DNA from: Alitta virens
Lineage: Eukaryota > Annelida > Polychaeta > Phyllodocida > Nereididae
DNA length: 64,000 nucleotides
Direction: 5' to 3'
Assembly: GCA_932294295.1 (NCBI GenBank)
Contig: OW028573.1
Coordinates: 17,008,155-17,072,154, forward strand
Position 1 is the first letter of the stretch, and each line of letters opens with the position of its first letter. Shown one piece after another: positions 12,208 through 41,580 of the stretch. The translations under genes were made by a program, and so were the position numbers. The notes below the pieces were generated by a model, which was given only the letters and a program-made list of their open reading frames with translations, did no database searches and was not told the origin of the DNA.

Positions 12208-12336
12208 TTCTTAAGAATCAGGCCCTATGCATGGTGCACAGGTCCATCAATGTGACTTGAAACTAAGGCCCCAGCTTAAATTAGCAATGACAAATCCATT
12301 TAATAGCTCTATATTAGAAAGGGCTCTCTTTTTTTA

Positions 12337-12554
12337 CAGTTGGTAGACGTCTATAACTGCATTGATGAGTCACACTCCTATTTGACAAGCTTCAGTGAAT
12401 ACAGGATTATCATTTGCCATGAATGCAGGTATGAGTCATCAAGGGAGCTGAAACGTAAACCACAAAATATATGTCCATGTAATACTAATGACACATCAAG
12501 TGCAATTAGCACTTTACATGTGAATGAAAGGTTACATATCAATTCTACCAACTG
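12337..12554. mobile_element. 218-bp TIR element (MITE) with TA target duplication
   Basis: Begins CAGTTGGTAGA and ends TCTACCAACTG, an inverted terminal repeat, flanked by TA on both sides (12335-12336 and 12555-12556). Removing it restores the satellite motif CTTAAGAATCAGG. The TA duplication points to Tc1/mariner-type mobilisation. The open frame that crosses it is incidental. Confidence 0.75.
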
Positions 12555-13639
12555 TAAGAATCAGGCCTTATGCGTGGGGTACAGGTGACTGGAAACTAGG
12601 GCCCTAGCTATATACTTTAAATGAGCAATGAGGAATCCATTGAATAGCTCTATATTGGAAAGGCTCTCTTTCTTAGAATCAGGCCCTATGCATGGCACAC
12701 AGGTCCTTCAATGTGACTTCAAACTAGGGCCCCAGCTAGTCCTTTAATTAACAATGAACAATGATGAATCCATTGAATAGCTCTATATTGGAACGACTCT
12801 CTATCTTTCTCTTAGAATCCGGCCCTATGCATGGCACACAGGTCCCTCAATGTGACTTCAAACTAGGGTTACAGACCTAAGCAATGAAGGATACCCTTAA
12901 AGGACCCTCTTGCATTAGGATCCTAAGGCCCTACTGGTCCCTTTTTTGGTGTCCCTTGGATGAACTAAAGGTGTGAGAGAAAAACATCGGGCCCTAGCTA
13001 GTTTGAACTGAACACTTTTAAAAGCGATCACTGATATGGTACTGTAAAACTTTTAAAAGAGTGCTCACTCTGTAATGACTCAGTGATGAAGATCTGCAGC
13101 TTAGCCCTATATATGGTCCTAAAGTTTATATAAATTGGCAGGGCATTGCCAAAGGTCATTGGATATAAGAGATTGAACAATATGAAACATATATGACGGA
13201 AAAATAAATGAAATAAAGTATACTTGATCTGTTTTGGTTTTAAAATAATCAGAAGTACTGAAATATATATATATATCCCTGTACTGATATTACGTTGTCA
13301 ACAAAGATATAGTGCCGCAATATCTTAGTCTGCAGGAGCTCCCAGTGAAACAGCATAGACTACATAGGCTAAGGTCATTTTCTGTAAAAAAAAGTGCCAA
13401 AACAAATGTTATTTAAGGCATTTGCTATGTCATGTATGCATAATCATATATGTTGCAATGATTTATTTCATGCACAGCCCAATTCCTGAATTTGCAACAG
13501 CACCTCTCCTTAGCACTGCTTAGCCCAGAGTCTCTCAGTTAACACTTAGATTCTACAAGTGAACAAAAAATGGCGACAGGGGAGAAAAATCAATGGACCT
13601 CCCTGGGTGAGCAGGCAGCGTGACAGGAGGAGGCGTGGC

Positions 13640-13763
13640 TGATGATGTTGCTGCTGCTGCTGCTCCTCCTGCTGCCTCCTGCTGCGATCAATAGTCCCTG
13701 CCCTGCAGAGCCATGCAGCTTCTTCGTTTACAACAACATGCTGGACCTCAGCCTTGAACCAAG
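13640..13763 (+). CDS. Candidate leader exon with signal-peptide-like frame
   Basis: On the plus strand two ATG codons near 13,640 open a frame that reads MM followed by nine leucines, then PPAAINSPCPAEPC and VYNNMLDLSLEPR, and stops at a consensus donor (CCAAG/gtaaga) at 13,763-13,764. This looks like a secretory signal peptide followed by a short mature start. Joined directly to the HS3ST exon at 16,007 it would meet a stop after three codons, so it is either a 5' exon of HS3ST with a long upstream frame or the first exon of another transcript. The CTG run also makes a poly-Q frame on the other strand. No family was recognised; the exon is unproven. Confidence 0.3.
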
Positions 13764-16006
13764 GTAAGATGATACAATCAACAGTTATCAGTGAACACTT
13801 TTTTGTTCCCCTGATATTGTGTCCCAACCCTAGGGCTTTGTTATCTGAGTGTTTGGACACGGCAGGTCTTTGGGCCCTTTTGTGTTGCGCCAGTGAAGCT
13901 GTGACGCAGGGAGGGCAATACACCTTGCTTACTGCACGGGCAATGTTTCATCACACTGGCCAACTCTGCACACAATAGCTGCATGCAAACAGAGCAACTG
14001 CAATAGGAGAGAATCATGCTAGCGGTAGAACTATGATGTATTCCATAATTTTATTACATAGTCATGCACAGTACTGATGTAGAATCACCTTTGCAACTTG
14101 TGTATTTCTATTTCAATAACCCTGACTCCTATATGAGGTACTATCTACATAGGACAGGTCACCATGGCATCTCATTTTCCAATCAACAATTCAGCCCTGC
14201 TCTTTGCCAATTCTATGCAGGTTGGGTGTGACCTTCCGCCACCTGCATAATGCACTGGTCAGAAATGCTGATCTCATTTTACCAGTTGCCAATACAAGGA
14301 CTATTAATCATGCTGTGTGTGGAATATTAAGATGTCCTGGCTAACGAGTAGAAGTGATGGAGCTGCTGGTTCTACTCTTGGCTTCATGACGACTGAACAT
14401 GAACAATTACTATATGGTTTTTATTGTTCATATACATTGCAGGCCATACGAAGCATTCTCCAGGTTCTCCTACTCAATTTCTAAAGTAGACGTAATCATG
14501 TCCAATGTTCATATGATGTTATTTCCATTTGCCTGAGATTGGTGCCTTAATAGGCCTACTTGTATATATTTGAAACCCAGCCTTGATGATTTTACCATCT
14601 GTCATTCCAAGTCAAATTTGTGAATGAAATTCTGCTCATGGATTTGGACGTACATGGTTGCATTCCATATACATAACTCAAGTGCAGGTCCTACTTGATT
14701 TTGTGAATCAAATCTACGCATTCGATTAAAGGATTTTTCTTGGGAGTGAGAAAGACGATATCACAGGACCAGAATTGAGCAGAGCTGGAAAGACGCAATT
14801 TCCACATTTAGATAGGGAAATATCTTGACTCCATCAATTGATTGGGTCGCACAAGGAAATTGGCAATCTTGCGGAATCGTCTAGGGCCCTATTCACCAAT
14901 GAAATGTAGAAGTCTCTCAGAAAACATTTCTCAAAATATCGATATTTTTCTTTAACTGCTAGCAGTGCAGTTAATCAAGGATTGTACAGTAGAGCTTCAC
15001 AATTGAGACACCAAACCCCAAAAAGTGTTGGTCTCATAATGATTAGATGGTCTTCAAATTTTGTGAAGCAGGTAGCTTGAAGCATTACGGACACCTGGGC
15101 CTAAAACTCAGTAGTCACAAATGTGAGACGGCCATCATTACGAGGTGATCTTAAGACGGGGTTCTAACTAGTATGCACTCAGAATTGAAATGAACAAGTG
15201 CTTTTAATTATTTACCAAACCTCCAAATCACATCAAGTCGCAAGACTGATGTACTTACTGTTATGAATAACTACTATTTTAAGTTGACAGTGTGATAAAC
15301 ATTTCTATGATGCGATAAACCAAAATAATAGATTGTTGGGTCAATGAAATCAACTTCTAAGCTAATGCAGTAACCCTAATTTGCATGAGAAGATGAAACC
15401 TCATTTGGGTTGATGGATTCACCTGTAAAACCTCATCACACAGGTTTTGTGTGGACATCTGAAGAAATGAGTCAGCAGGCCAAGTGCTTTGTGAGTCGCA
15501 TTTGAGCCAGATACCCAAAGGGACTTCTTAATGAGTACTGATGAATGGGGGCTGTCCAATGTAAATTACCATCCCTGGACTCAATTATCTGTCCCCAAAC
15601 ATTGTTATGGGCCACTCTGAGTCACTCTGTCTCTAAATTACACGAAAAAGAGCTCACAAGAGCTGCTGGTAATGCCATAAGGGCCACTAGAGATCCATTT
15701 CAGCCATAACTTGATTTTGTGGATTGGGAGACTCGGAACTGTCTGCTTTAAGTGAAATGAAATGAGAACAGGATGCCGGTAGACTCTGCTTCATCCTCTG
15801 ATGTAGTTATCCAATATTTATGTAATTATTTTTTTTGGTTTCAGATGAAAAGGTAACTGTAGTATTCTTTTGGTTGCTGATTTGCTCTCTGAGGGCATTC
15901 TGTATGGTAAGCATTCAGTTATGTATTATAACTAGCCATAAAAGTATTTTCAGTACAGAGTTATATGGCTCAATTAACTTCAACTAAAATGTATCACAAT
16001 TTTCAG
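13764..16006. other. Intergenic or intronic sequence upstream of HS3ST
   Basis: No domain-bearing exon seen. An 8-nt segment ATGAAAAG bounded by tttcag and gtaact near 15,845-15,852 has exon-like edges but is too short to call. The acceptor tttcag ends at 16,006, immediately before the HS3ST coding exon, so this stretch is probably an intron of the 5' UTR. Confidence 0.4.
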
Positions 16007-16029
16007 GGGAGGAGAATGAGGCAAGCAAG

Positions 16030-17067
16030 ATGAGCAACCCCGATGAGGAGGAAGGATGCAAAATAAGATTGTGGCTTCCATGGGCAGTCGAGGCATGGCT
16101 ACCATCACTGCAACTATTCACCAAACGAAGAATCATAGGGTGCCTGGCAGTCGTCACCCTGACTGTGGTCATGCTTCTGTTCCAGTGTGTGCAACTTCAC
16201 ACCCATCATCAGTGCTGTAGAGCTGAACCAGATGAGCACGTCAATGCTGACCTTGTCTATCGCCAACACATTCGCTATCGCCACACCAAGCGTCGCCTCC
16301 CTAGTTGTCTTATCATAGGTGTCCGCAAAGGTGGTACTCGCGCTCTGCTTGAGTTTCTCAATCTACATCCGTCCATCCAGGCAGAGAAGAGAGAGATGCA
16401 TTTCTTTGACAATGACAACAATTACGCCTTGGGTCTGGAGTGGTACCGCAAGCAGATGCCTTTCTCCTTCGCTGACCAAATTACCATTGAAAAGACACCC
16501 GCCTATTTTGTATCTGAAAAGGCCCCAGAGCGTATTTATGCTATGAATTCCAGTGTTCGGCTCATTGTGGTAATTCGTGAGCCAACACAGAGGGCAATTT
16601 CAGACTATATGCAGATTCACTCCAATCGTCTTATGAAGAACAAGTACCATGAATCCTTTGAGGAGTTGGTGATCAATGAAGAAACAGGAGATGTGCGCAA
16701 GTCCTACAACGCTGTTCGGAGATCAATGTACCACAAACATATGGAAAGATGGCTCAAGTGGTTTCCCCTCAGCAACTTTCATTTTGTGGTTGGTGAAAAT
16801 CTTGTTGCAGATCCGTTTACTGAACTTGCGAAAGTAGAGAAATTCCTTGCCATTGAGCACAAAGTCACTGAGGAATATTTATACTACAACAAGACGCGAG
16901 GTTTCTACTGCATTCACAAGGAAAGCCATGAGAAATGTTTGGCCAGAAGCAAAGGAAGGAAGCACCCCATAGTAGATCCAATTATTATTGGAAAACTTCA
17001 CGATTTCTTCAGACCTCACAATCAAATCTTTTATGACATCACTAACAGAGATTTTGGGTGGCCTTGA
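16030..17067 (+). CDS. Heparan sulfate glucosamine 3-O-sulfotransferase (HS3ST5-like)
   Basis: A single-exon 345-residue protein. The enzyme transfers sulfate from PAPS to the 3-OH of glucosamine in heparan sulfate, in the Golgi lumen. Architecture is type II: short cytosolic tail, membrane anchor at about 36-54 (IIGCLAVVTLTVVMLLF), short stem, then the sulfotransferase domain. Seen: PAPS 5'-phosphosulfate loop GVRKGGTRAL (97-106), catalytic Glu122 in REMHFFD, 3'-phosphate site REPTQRAISDY (183-193), and the C-terminal cysteine pair in FYCIHKESHEKC before SKGRKHP. Length and the membrane anchor fit HS3ST5 (346 residues in human) better than soluble-type HS3ST1, but subtype is inferred. The coding exon starts after an acceptor at 16,006. 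A five-codon upstream frame (16,016-16,033) ends in TGA overlapping this ATG as ATGA. Confidence 0.92.
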   Translation: MSNPDEEEGCKIRLWLPWAVEAWLPSLQLFTKRRIIGCLAVVTLTVVMLLFQCVQLHTHHQCCRAEPDEHVNADLVYRQHIRYRHTKRRLPSCLIIGVRKGGTRALLEFLNLHPSIQAEKREMHFFDNDNNYALGLEWYRKQMPFSFADQITIEKTPAYFVSEKAPERIYAMNSSVRLIVVIREPTQRAISDYMQIHSNRLMKNKYHESFEELVINEETGDVRKSYNAVRRSMYHKHMERWLKWFPLSNFHFVVGENLVADPFTELAKVEKFLAIEHKVTEEYLYYNKTRGFYCIHKESHEKCLARSKGRKHPIVDPIIIGKLHDFFRPHNQIFYDITNRDFGWP

Positions 17068-18403
17068 CTGAAATGTGATTAAAAATATTATTCAGTAACT
17101 AAGAAAATCTAATGCAAATGCAGTAAAAGAGCATACATTTAAGAAGAAACCAATTACAACAATACAAGACCTCAATTTTGATACCATGGCCTTGTAAGAC
17201 AACCCCAAGCAGCCACCATATTTATAACTGCATTCAAAACACATTCCATTTTTCTACTGATAGATTATTCATGCAAGCAAACTAACAGGCCTTTAAAATA
17301 ATTTTTCACAAAGGTGAATTCTGGTGGGGGTAAAATTCCAATTAAATATATAATATAATGATAACTCAGACGAGTAAAATATATTATCTATATTATTTTA
17401 AGACTAGGTAAAAAAAAAAAACACTTCTTTATTCCTAATAACAAAGGAATCTACGTATAACAGTGATTGACCTTAATATGTTCCATTAAAATGCAATAAT
17501 AGCCACAGTCTTCAAACTTCATAAGCATTCCCCAATATATTTTGCCATTAAACATATTTACCACATATATTACAATTGTGAACTTCCCCCTGATCCCACT
17601 AATATATTTACTCATGAAATTCACATCTAATTTGTACTCCACTACTTAAATTTATGACTGTTAAATAATTAAATACCATGCATGAAAGCCAAGTATTTGC
17701 CAAATAATGTATGGAAAGCATAAATATTCTTGACATACATATCTTACTATAATTACAGCATTTAACAATTTACATGTGTATTATACTTTGACAGGTTTTA
17801 GAATTACATTCTTTCTAATAAACTGTGAAGTATGTAATGTATAAATGGCATAACCACTGTTGTGGATGCACAATTTAATTTTATTGTATGGACTGAACGC
17901 ATAGTTGCCAAATGAATTCAGAGCAATATTACGAGGACATTATTGTAGGAATTAATGCTCAACTTCTATTAGCTTATGTTTATTGTGATGACCAAAGATA
18001 TAGACTCCAACCTGGTCTTTTACTTTTGACATGTACATGGTGCTGCCATTATAACCCAGTAGATGTGCCAAAAACAAAAATGAAAAAAATGTTTGTTATG
18101 CACTTTCTTGTTCTGTTTTCATATTACATTGACTTATGTGTTGTTGTGAAGTGAATGTGAATGTGAAATCTAGAAAGTTTTGTTGATGGTCTCTTAGCTA
18201 TGACTAGGGACCTTTGGGTGTTTACATTCCTTCCTTGTACACGTTTAATGAACTTACATATCTAATAAATACATTCCAGATGGTATACCATTGGGTTTTC
18301 TTTACAATGATTATAATAACACTGAAATGGCCCAATAGCCATGCCAATCAGCCTCACTTTGGCCGCCATGGTAGGTGACCAGATACTCCTGTTAGCCATT
18401 CAA

Positions 18404-18680
18404 AGCAGCTGGTGGTCCAGTGGATAATGTATGGACAGACTGCATTGACCAGCTCTGAAGGTCCTGGGTTCCAAGTCCTTGTCCAGGCATTCCAATGAGC
18501 TGTCTCAACTGGATGCCATTCACTGATTCACCTGATGCATGATTTTGATGGTGCTTCACACTTCTAGGTGTGATACTGGGGAAAGTAGAAGATCCCCCTA
18601 ACAATGATACAATGTGTCAATGTGTAACATGGTGTGGAATTGCAAGCTTTGCTATCTCATTAAATCCGTCTCAGACAGCC
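18404..18680 (+). mobile_element. Divergent tRNA-derived SINE copy
   Basis: The head AGCTGGTGGTCCAGTGGATA with a box-B-like GGTCCTGGGTTCCAAGTCC, followed by GTGTAACATGGTGTGG and a CAAGCTTTGCTATCTCATTAA end, follows the order of the better-preserved SINE at 11,936-12,207. Many substitutions suggest an old copy. No clear target duplication. Confidence 0.6.
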
Positions 18681-18704
18681 TATAATATGATTATATTATA
18701 GGCT
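18677..18704. repeat. AT-rich perfect hairpin, 12-bp stem and 4-nt loop
   Basis: AGCCTATAATAT and ATATTATAGGCT are exact reverse complements separated by GATT, at the 3' edge of the divergent SINE copy. It might fold in RNA or as a cruciform in DNA. It lacks a T-run, and eukaryotic genes do not use such terminators. Confidence 0.6.
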
Positions 18705-20347
18705 GAGCCTTAGAACAGCAACCATACTCATGGTACCAGAGCATCAAGGCTAATCAATCAGATTACCTATTGAAACAATAGAATTGGGTGATTCACAATA
18801 TCCTTGTGAATCATTGCACCATGTTCAGCCTATGGCTTTGTAACTTGTATAGTAATTTTACTGCCCAAGCTCACTGGTGGCCGGGCACCATATAAATGTT
18901 CATGTCTGCTTAAATGGCAGCACACAGAAGACAGCTAAATGCTGCAAACTGTGAATACACTTCGTTCGATGATTGGCTGATGTTAAGAAATTACTCATTA
19001 GAAATATCAATTACACCTATTCCAATTGTTACATAATTTTTTATTAATGAATAATAACATCTCATTTAATTAAGTATGCCTTTGTACAAATGCAGAAAAG
19101 CTAGCAATTTTCGAGACATGTACAGGGTGTAAGCTACAGTTTAAGATGATGCATGTGACACGTGAGAGGATAACTGAAGCAACATAGAATACAACTGCTA
19201 ATAATAACATAATCCTCAGGTAATATCTGCATCATCACCATTAGATAACGATGGAAAATGGCATGTTACGTTGGCAAAATATGTACAAAACAAATGAATG
19301 GTAAAGAATGGACGTTTCTTCAATATGTCACAACACTTTGTCATTACTTTTCAATATCATGAAAACATGCAATTTTGGTATATATCAATGTGTCAGTTGA
19401 TCGTACAGTATGAAAAAATACAGAGAAATAATTTTACCAAAACACTTGTAAACAAGACATTACTTGACCTTCTCATGCAAAGCCACTCTCCTGTTCCTTC
19501 ATCTTAAAAATAACCATTCAAACCGCAAGCAGATTTTTTTTTAAAGAGATCACTCTAGTATTACTGGTCCCGCTGATGATTTACACACTACCATGCACAA
19601 TAACGCTTGGCCAGCCAATAAACATGCCTCAATATTCATTGCATTGGAATTAACTTCCAGTTTCATATCATAGCCGGATGTGGCAGTTGATTAACAAAGC
19701 AGAAATTTGAAAAATTTGCAGAGATTCTGATTTTCATTTTAAAGAAATTATGCAAGTAGGTTTAAATATTGTACCCCCATTTACAAAATGAAATTATAAG
19801 CATACATATACTTTTTATGTATATCTCAGCAAAGTTATTTACATTTACACATAAATCGTGATGGACAACCGTGTAAGATACTTTCAGCATGTAATATATT
19901 GGTATTTAAGATATGACCATCCAACAAGAAGATGCTGAGAAATTGCTTCTGCATAAATATAGAGTTTAACCCTATTCAACATTTAAGCCGGTGTGTTAAT
20001 CATCCCCTATTTTCAAACAAATAACCCTCAGTGTTATATAGTCGCCACATAACATTTTATGACACATTATTGCAAGCACTGTATGTATATCACAATTTTA
20101 TCAAGAACAAAACAAAAATAAATAACAGTTAAATATGTAATTAGCTACAACAAGAGAACAACACACACACTAACAAGATTTGTTTCATCTTAAACGCTTT
20201 GAGCTCCACACATTTTAGAAAAGATTTGGTGTCTCCGATACGAAGAAACCTCTGTGATATGAAAACAAAACATACTTCTGGAATATTTGCATATGGACTT
20301 TCAATTTATAATGAAACAAGTGATACTTTTCATAGCAGTGAGTTGTC

Positions 20348-37815
<17,468 letters not shown>

Positions 37816-37926
37816 ACTGTGATCATATGCCGATGTTCATATCTGTCCTCAAGGGTCAGATTTTACATTAAACGCTTGGCAAATACATTCCGATTCTGAC
37901 GACTACAAATTCTCCATATTGGATCA

Positions 37927-37936
37927 GTCACGTGAC
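37927..37936. promoter_or_regulatory. Palindromic E-box GTCACGTGAC upstream of ARFGEF
   Basis: A perfect GTCACGTGAC 10-mer about 110 bp 5' of the ARFGEF start codon, in the expected promoter or 5' UTR. This sequence matches the CLEAR/USF consensus linked to lysosomal and endomembrane genes, a plausible regulator for a Golgi-endosome Arf activator. Function is inferred. Confidence 0.45.
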
Positions 37937-38132
37937 CACCTGCCATGTGGATTCATTGGATTTGTTGTAGTAAATCCTCGGTCAGTATCAAATTTCGTTT
38001 GGTCAGTAATAAAAATATACATAAAAAATCTCCAGATGCAAAATGACACACAATGGCTCAAAAGAAGGAATACATGACTGGCAATCTTCGATTTAAATGT
38101 TCAGCCGCTAGGGGTCAGTAAAATGGAGTAGG

Positions 38133-38198
38133 GTCAAAACGGCTAACTGCCATGACGGCCAACAACCAAAAACGGCCACCCCCATAACGGCCAACTTT
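38133..38198. repeat. Short array of ACGGCCAAC/ACGGCTAAC motifs
   Basis: Five related motifs (AAAACGGCTAAC, ATGACGGCCAAC, AAAACGGCCACC, ATAACGGCCAAC) in 66 bp resemble one arm of the inverted element at 36,163-36,567. No opposite arm was found nearby, so this is probably a solo end. Confidence 0.6.
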
Positions 38199-38989
38199 GT
38201 ACAATTTTGTAATAAAGGCCTATAAATGTAGTATTTAATGACCAGCACTATTTCTAGTCAAGTTGTGAACCAAATCACCCACCATGTGCATGTCCTGGTC
38301 TATGAGATCGTATGTATGAGTATAGTATTGTTTTGTAAATGTTCGTAACACATTGCTCTCAATCCTAACACATTATACTTAACCAAGGATGTTTTATATC
38401 CTTGATTTAACAAAATTATGGTTTAATTGTTTCTGTGTGTCATTAAATGATCAAAATTAGATTGGTGTCATTTTCTTAATTGTCACAATTACGAAATGAA
38501 GGCTGATGCAAGAACTAGCAGACAACAAAATAATTGCAGTTACAGTTGAAAAAAATGCTTTGTATATATATTCTTTTATTGAACGTAATATCATTGCAGA
38601 TACATGTGTCATAAAAAAAGGAAAGGAAGAGAAGAAATAATAATAATAATATATACAAAAAAACGTACATATAAATAAAGAAAATATAATAGGCATGAAA
38701 TAAAACATACAAAAATTATGTGCAGTATTTAAATAGCTCCAGGACAATGATAGCAATACTAAAGTATGAAAATAATAAAAACAAATATTGCCACTGCCCC
38801 TGCATTTTGTTCGAAGTTAAAAGGTCACTTGCTCTGTGAAATCTTGTGACCCTGCGATGCAGCCATTCTGAGTTTCATTCTGGGGCCTTGGAGGTTAATA
38901 TCACTCACCCTGGGTGCCCACTGAGTTGACGCAGTCGGCACCCTTCAGGGAGCAATTAGTTTTTAAAAAGCGAGGATTTAAGGAAACCT

Positions 38990-40050
38990 AGTGAGCACCA
39001 TGGGACCCAATGGGATACCCAAAATGCAGAGAGGATGTGAGGAGAGCCAGTGGGGGTACCCATTGGCACAATGGGATACCTCATAACCTTGGTGGGACCC
39101 ATTTAGAGAGTGAGGAGGCGAGGAGACCCAGTGGAAACGGGTCTCTAAAGGTAGTGGACCCCCTCTTAGAGTGAGGAGGTGAGGAGACCCAGTGGGATAC
39201 CTTGAGCTAGTGGGACCCCCCTTCTCACAGATGAGGAGGTGAGGAAGCCCATGCAGTGACCTAGTAGGACCCCCCTCTGACAGATGAGGGGGTGATGAGA
39301 CCCAATGGGATACCCTAAGCTAGTGGTACCCACTCTTACTGAGTGAGGATACCTTGAGCTAGTGGGAAGCCCTCAGCCTGATGAGGTGAGGAGACCCAAT
39401 GGGATACCTTGACCTAGTGGGACCCCCCTCTCACAGATGAGGAGGTGAAGAAGTCCAGTGGGATACCTCATGACCTAGTGGGACCCCCTCTGGCGAGAAG
39501 ACCCAAGTGGGCTACCCCTACAGGTATTGGGACCTCACAGATGAGGAGATGAGGAGATGAGGAGACCCAGTGGGCTACCCCTAAAGATAGTGGGACCCCT
39601 CTCACAGATGAGGAGGGGAGGAGACCCAGTGGGATACCCTAAGCTGCTCAAACCTAGGGACCCATGTTACAGAGTGAGGTATTGGGACCTCACAGATGAG
39701 GAGGAGAGGAGACCCAGTGGGCTACCCCTAAAGATAGTGGGACCCCTCTCACAGATGAGGAGGCGAGGAGACCCAATGGGATACCCCTAAGGTAGTGTGA
39801 CCTCTTCTCACAGAGTGAGGTAGCAAGGAGACCCAGTGGGCTACCCCTACAGGTAGTGGGACCCCCTCTCACAGATGAGGAGGCGAGGAGACCCACTCTT
39901 ACTGAGTGAGGAAGTGAGGAAAGCCCAGTGGGCTACCCCTAAAGATAGTGGGACCCCCTCTCACAGATGAGGAGGTGAGGAGACCCAATGGGATACCCTT
40001 AAGGTAGTGGGACCACCTCTCACAGAGTAAGGAGGCGAGGAGACCTTATA
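38990..40050. repeat. About 60-bp minisatellite, shuffled
   Basis: More than twelve variant copies of a unit containing GAGGAGACCCAGTGGGATAC, then CCCTAAGGTAGTGGGACCCC and CTCTCACAGATGAGGAGG. Copies differ by deletions and exchanged segments. Frames across it on both strands read as proline/glycine/arginine repeats and are not taken as genes. Confidence 0.9.
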
Positions 40051-40544
40051 AATTTCTTCATTGAATGCACTCCACTGGATCAGGAATGTTTGGCTGCCCA
40101 GGAGTCGGCCTCACGTTTAAAAATGTCGCGCACTTTAGAGGAACCACCCATGGAATGGCATGGATGTCATATTATTCTCCGGGGGCAGTAACGAGCAATT
40201 TGCCATTCTCAGAAGCAGCCTGGCGGTTAGCATATATGTGGTATAATTATCTGTGTAGACTGTTCAAAGGCGACATGGCGTACTGGCCTTTTATAACGAT
40301 TGTCGGAAGCCATTGCGATGAGTGGTTGTACATATAAATGTATCCCGTTTGTTAAATGTGAATTTATGTGTTATGTAGTACAGCCTTGGCCAATCAGCAA
40401 TTCCGGATTTTGTAATTTTGAATTCGATTTTTATGATCATGGTAAAATCACTTTTAAAAGTGACAGGAATGTGTCACACCAAAGGCAGAATGAGTCTGTG
40501 GTCAACAAACTTATGGTAGAACATTACAGTGCAAAGGTTGTTAT

Positions 40545-41580
40545 TCATTACTTAGTATCTAATGCATAGTAATAAGGCACAATAAAACTGGATCTCACAT
40601 AATGTTTTATCTTGTGAAATATTCTGATACAAACTGCATGTACCTTGACCGATATTAATATTTAACAATTTCTGACCACCAATGGAAGACATTATACAGG
40701 AAGAGCTGCAGTGTTACTGTCTCCTTGAGTGATTTACTCTAATCATTGCTTTTCCAAGCAGTTACTGACTGGAACTCAAAATTAATGCTCATCAACATGA
40801 TATAATTAAATGGTTTGATAGCTTTTTTGCTAGTTTTTGCAGAAAACTAGTCAATTTGCTAGTTTATGGATACTCGACAAACTTTTGGCCCAAATTAATA
40901 TGCCAATCAGCCAAAGAGTATTCATTTCATTCATTATGTAGTATCTAATACATAGTAAAACAGAATAAAACTGGATCTCTTCCCTAATAATTATCTTGTG
41001 AAATATTTTGAGATAAACAGCATGTACCTCGATCGATGTAATATTTAACTATTTCTGACCAAGACTGGAAGACAGTAAATAGCAAGAGCTGCAATGTTAC
41101 TGTCTGATTGCTGTGAATTACTCTTATTCTTTTATCCAGGTGAGAATTCAAAGTTTATGCTCATCAACATCATATAAATAGTTAGATAGCATTTTTGCTA
41201 GTCTTTCCCGAAAACTAGTCAATTTGCCAGTTTATGGATACTCGACAAAATCTTGGCCCCAATTAATATGCCAATCAGCCAAGGAGTATTTATACTCATT
41301 CATTACTTAGTACCTAATGCATAGTAAAGCAGAATAAAACTGGATCTCTTCCCTAATAATTATCTTGTGAAATATTTTGATATAAACTGCATGTACCTCG
41401 AACGATGTAATATTTAACTATTTCTGACCAAGACTGGAACGTTAATCAGAAGAGCTGAAGTGTTACTCTCTTCTTGCTGTGATTTACTCTAATTTTTGCT
41501 TTACTAAGCCCTTACCCAGGTTTAAACTCAAAATTAATGCTCGTCAACGATATATATTTATACCTCCCATGCAGAGGCGC
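40545..41580. repeat. 368-bp satellite, about 2.8 copies
   Basis: Landmarks recur at a fixed distance: TTTATGGATACTCGACAAA at about 40,864 and 41,232, and CTAATGCATAGTAA at about 40,557 and 41,312 with a variant (CTAATACATAGTAA) between them. The third copy is truncated near 41,580. It lies between ARFGEF and AAAS. Confidence 0.88.

Larger units (their letters stand above)
11690..13010. repeat. Degenerate satellite, unit about 120-140 bp, with two insertions
   Basis: Recurrent phrases mark the unit: GAATCAGGCCCTATGCATGG, then AGGTCCCTCAATGTGACTT, then AAACTAGGGCCC, then CAATGAGCAATCCATT, then ATAGCTCTATATTGGAAAGG with CTCTCTTTCTT. Copies begin near 11,815, 12,215, 12,560, 12,680 and 12,820; adjacent uninterrupted copies are spaced 118 and 139 bp. 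The array is interrupted by a SINE (11,936-12,207) and a TIR element (12,337-12,554), listed separately. Confidence 0.8.
17068..20347. other. Intergenic between convergent HS3ST and ARFGEF
   Basis: Non-coding, AT-rich. AATAAA-like hexamers near 17,817 and 18,262 could end the HS3ST transcript. Contains a divergent SINE copy (18,404-18,680) and an AT-rich hairpin (18,677-18,704). Part of the right side is presumably the ARFGEF 3' UTR, since that gene runs leftward and stops at 20,348. Confidence 0.4.

Noticed and set aside
12340..12588. 82-residue frame in the satellite
   Set aside because: It lies across a TA-flanked MITE and satellite sequence.
13546..13923. 125-residue minus-strand frame with a glutamine run
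   Set aside because: The glutamine run is the reverse of the CTG leucine run; no family similarity, and the plus strand has the better exon signals.
15845..15852. 8-nt microexon ATGAAAAG between tttcag and gtaact upstream of HS3ST
   Set aside because: Too short to distinguish from chance splice-like sequence and no phase constraint from known coding neighbours.
39557..39896. Open frames in the 60-bp minisatellite
   Set aside because: Repeat translation on both strands with no conserved product.
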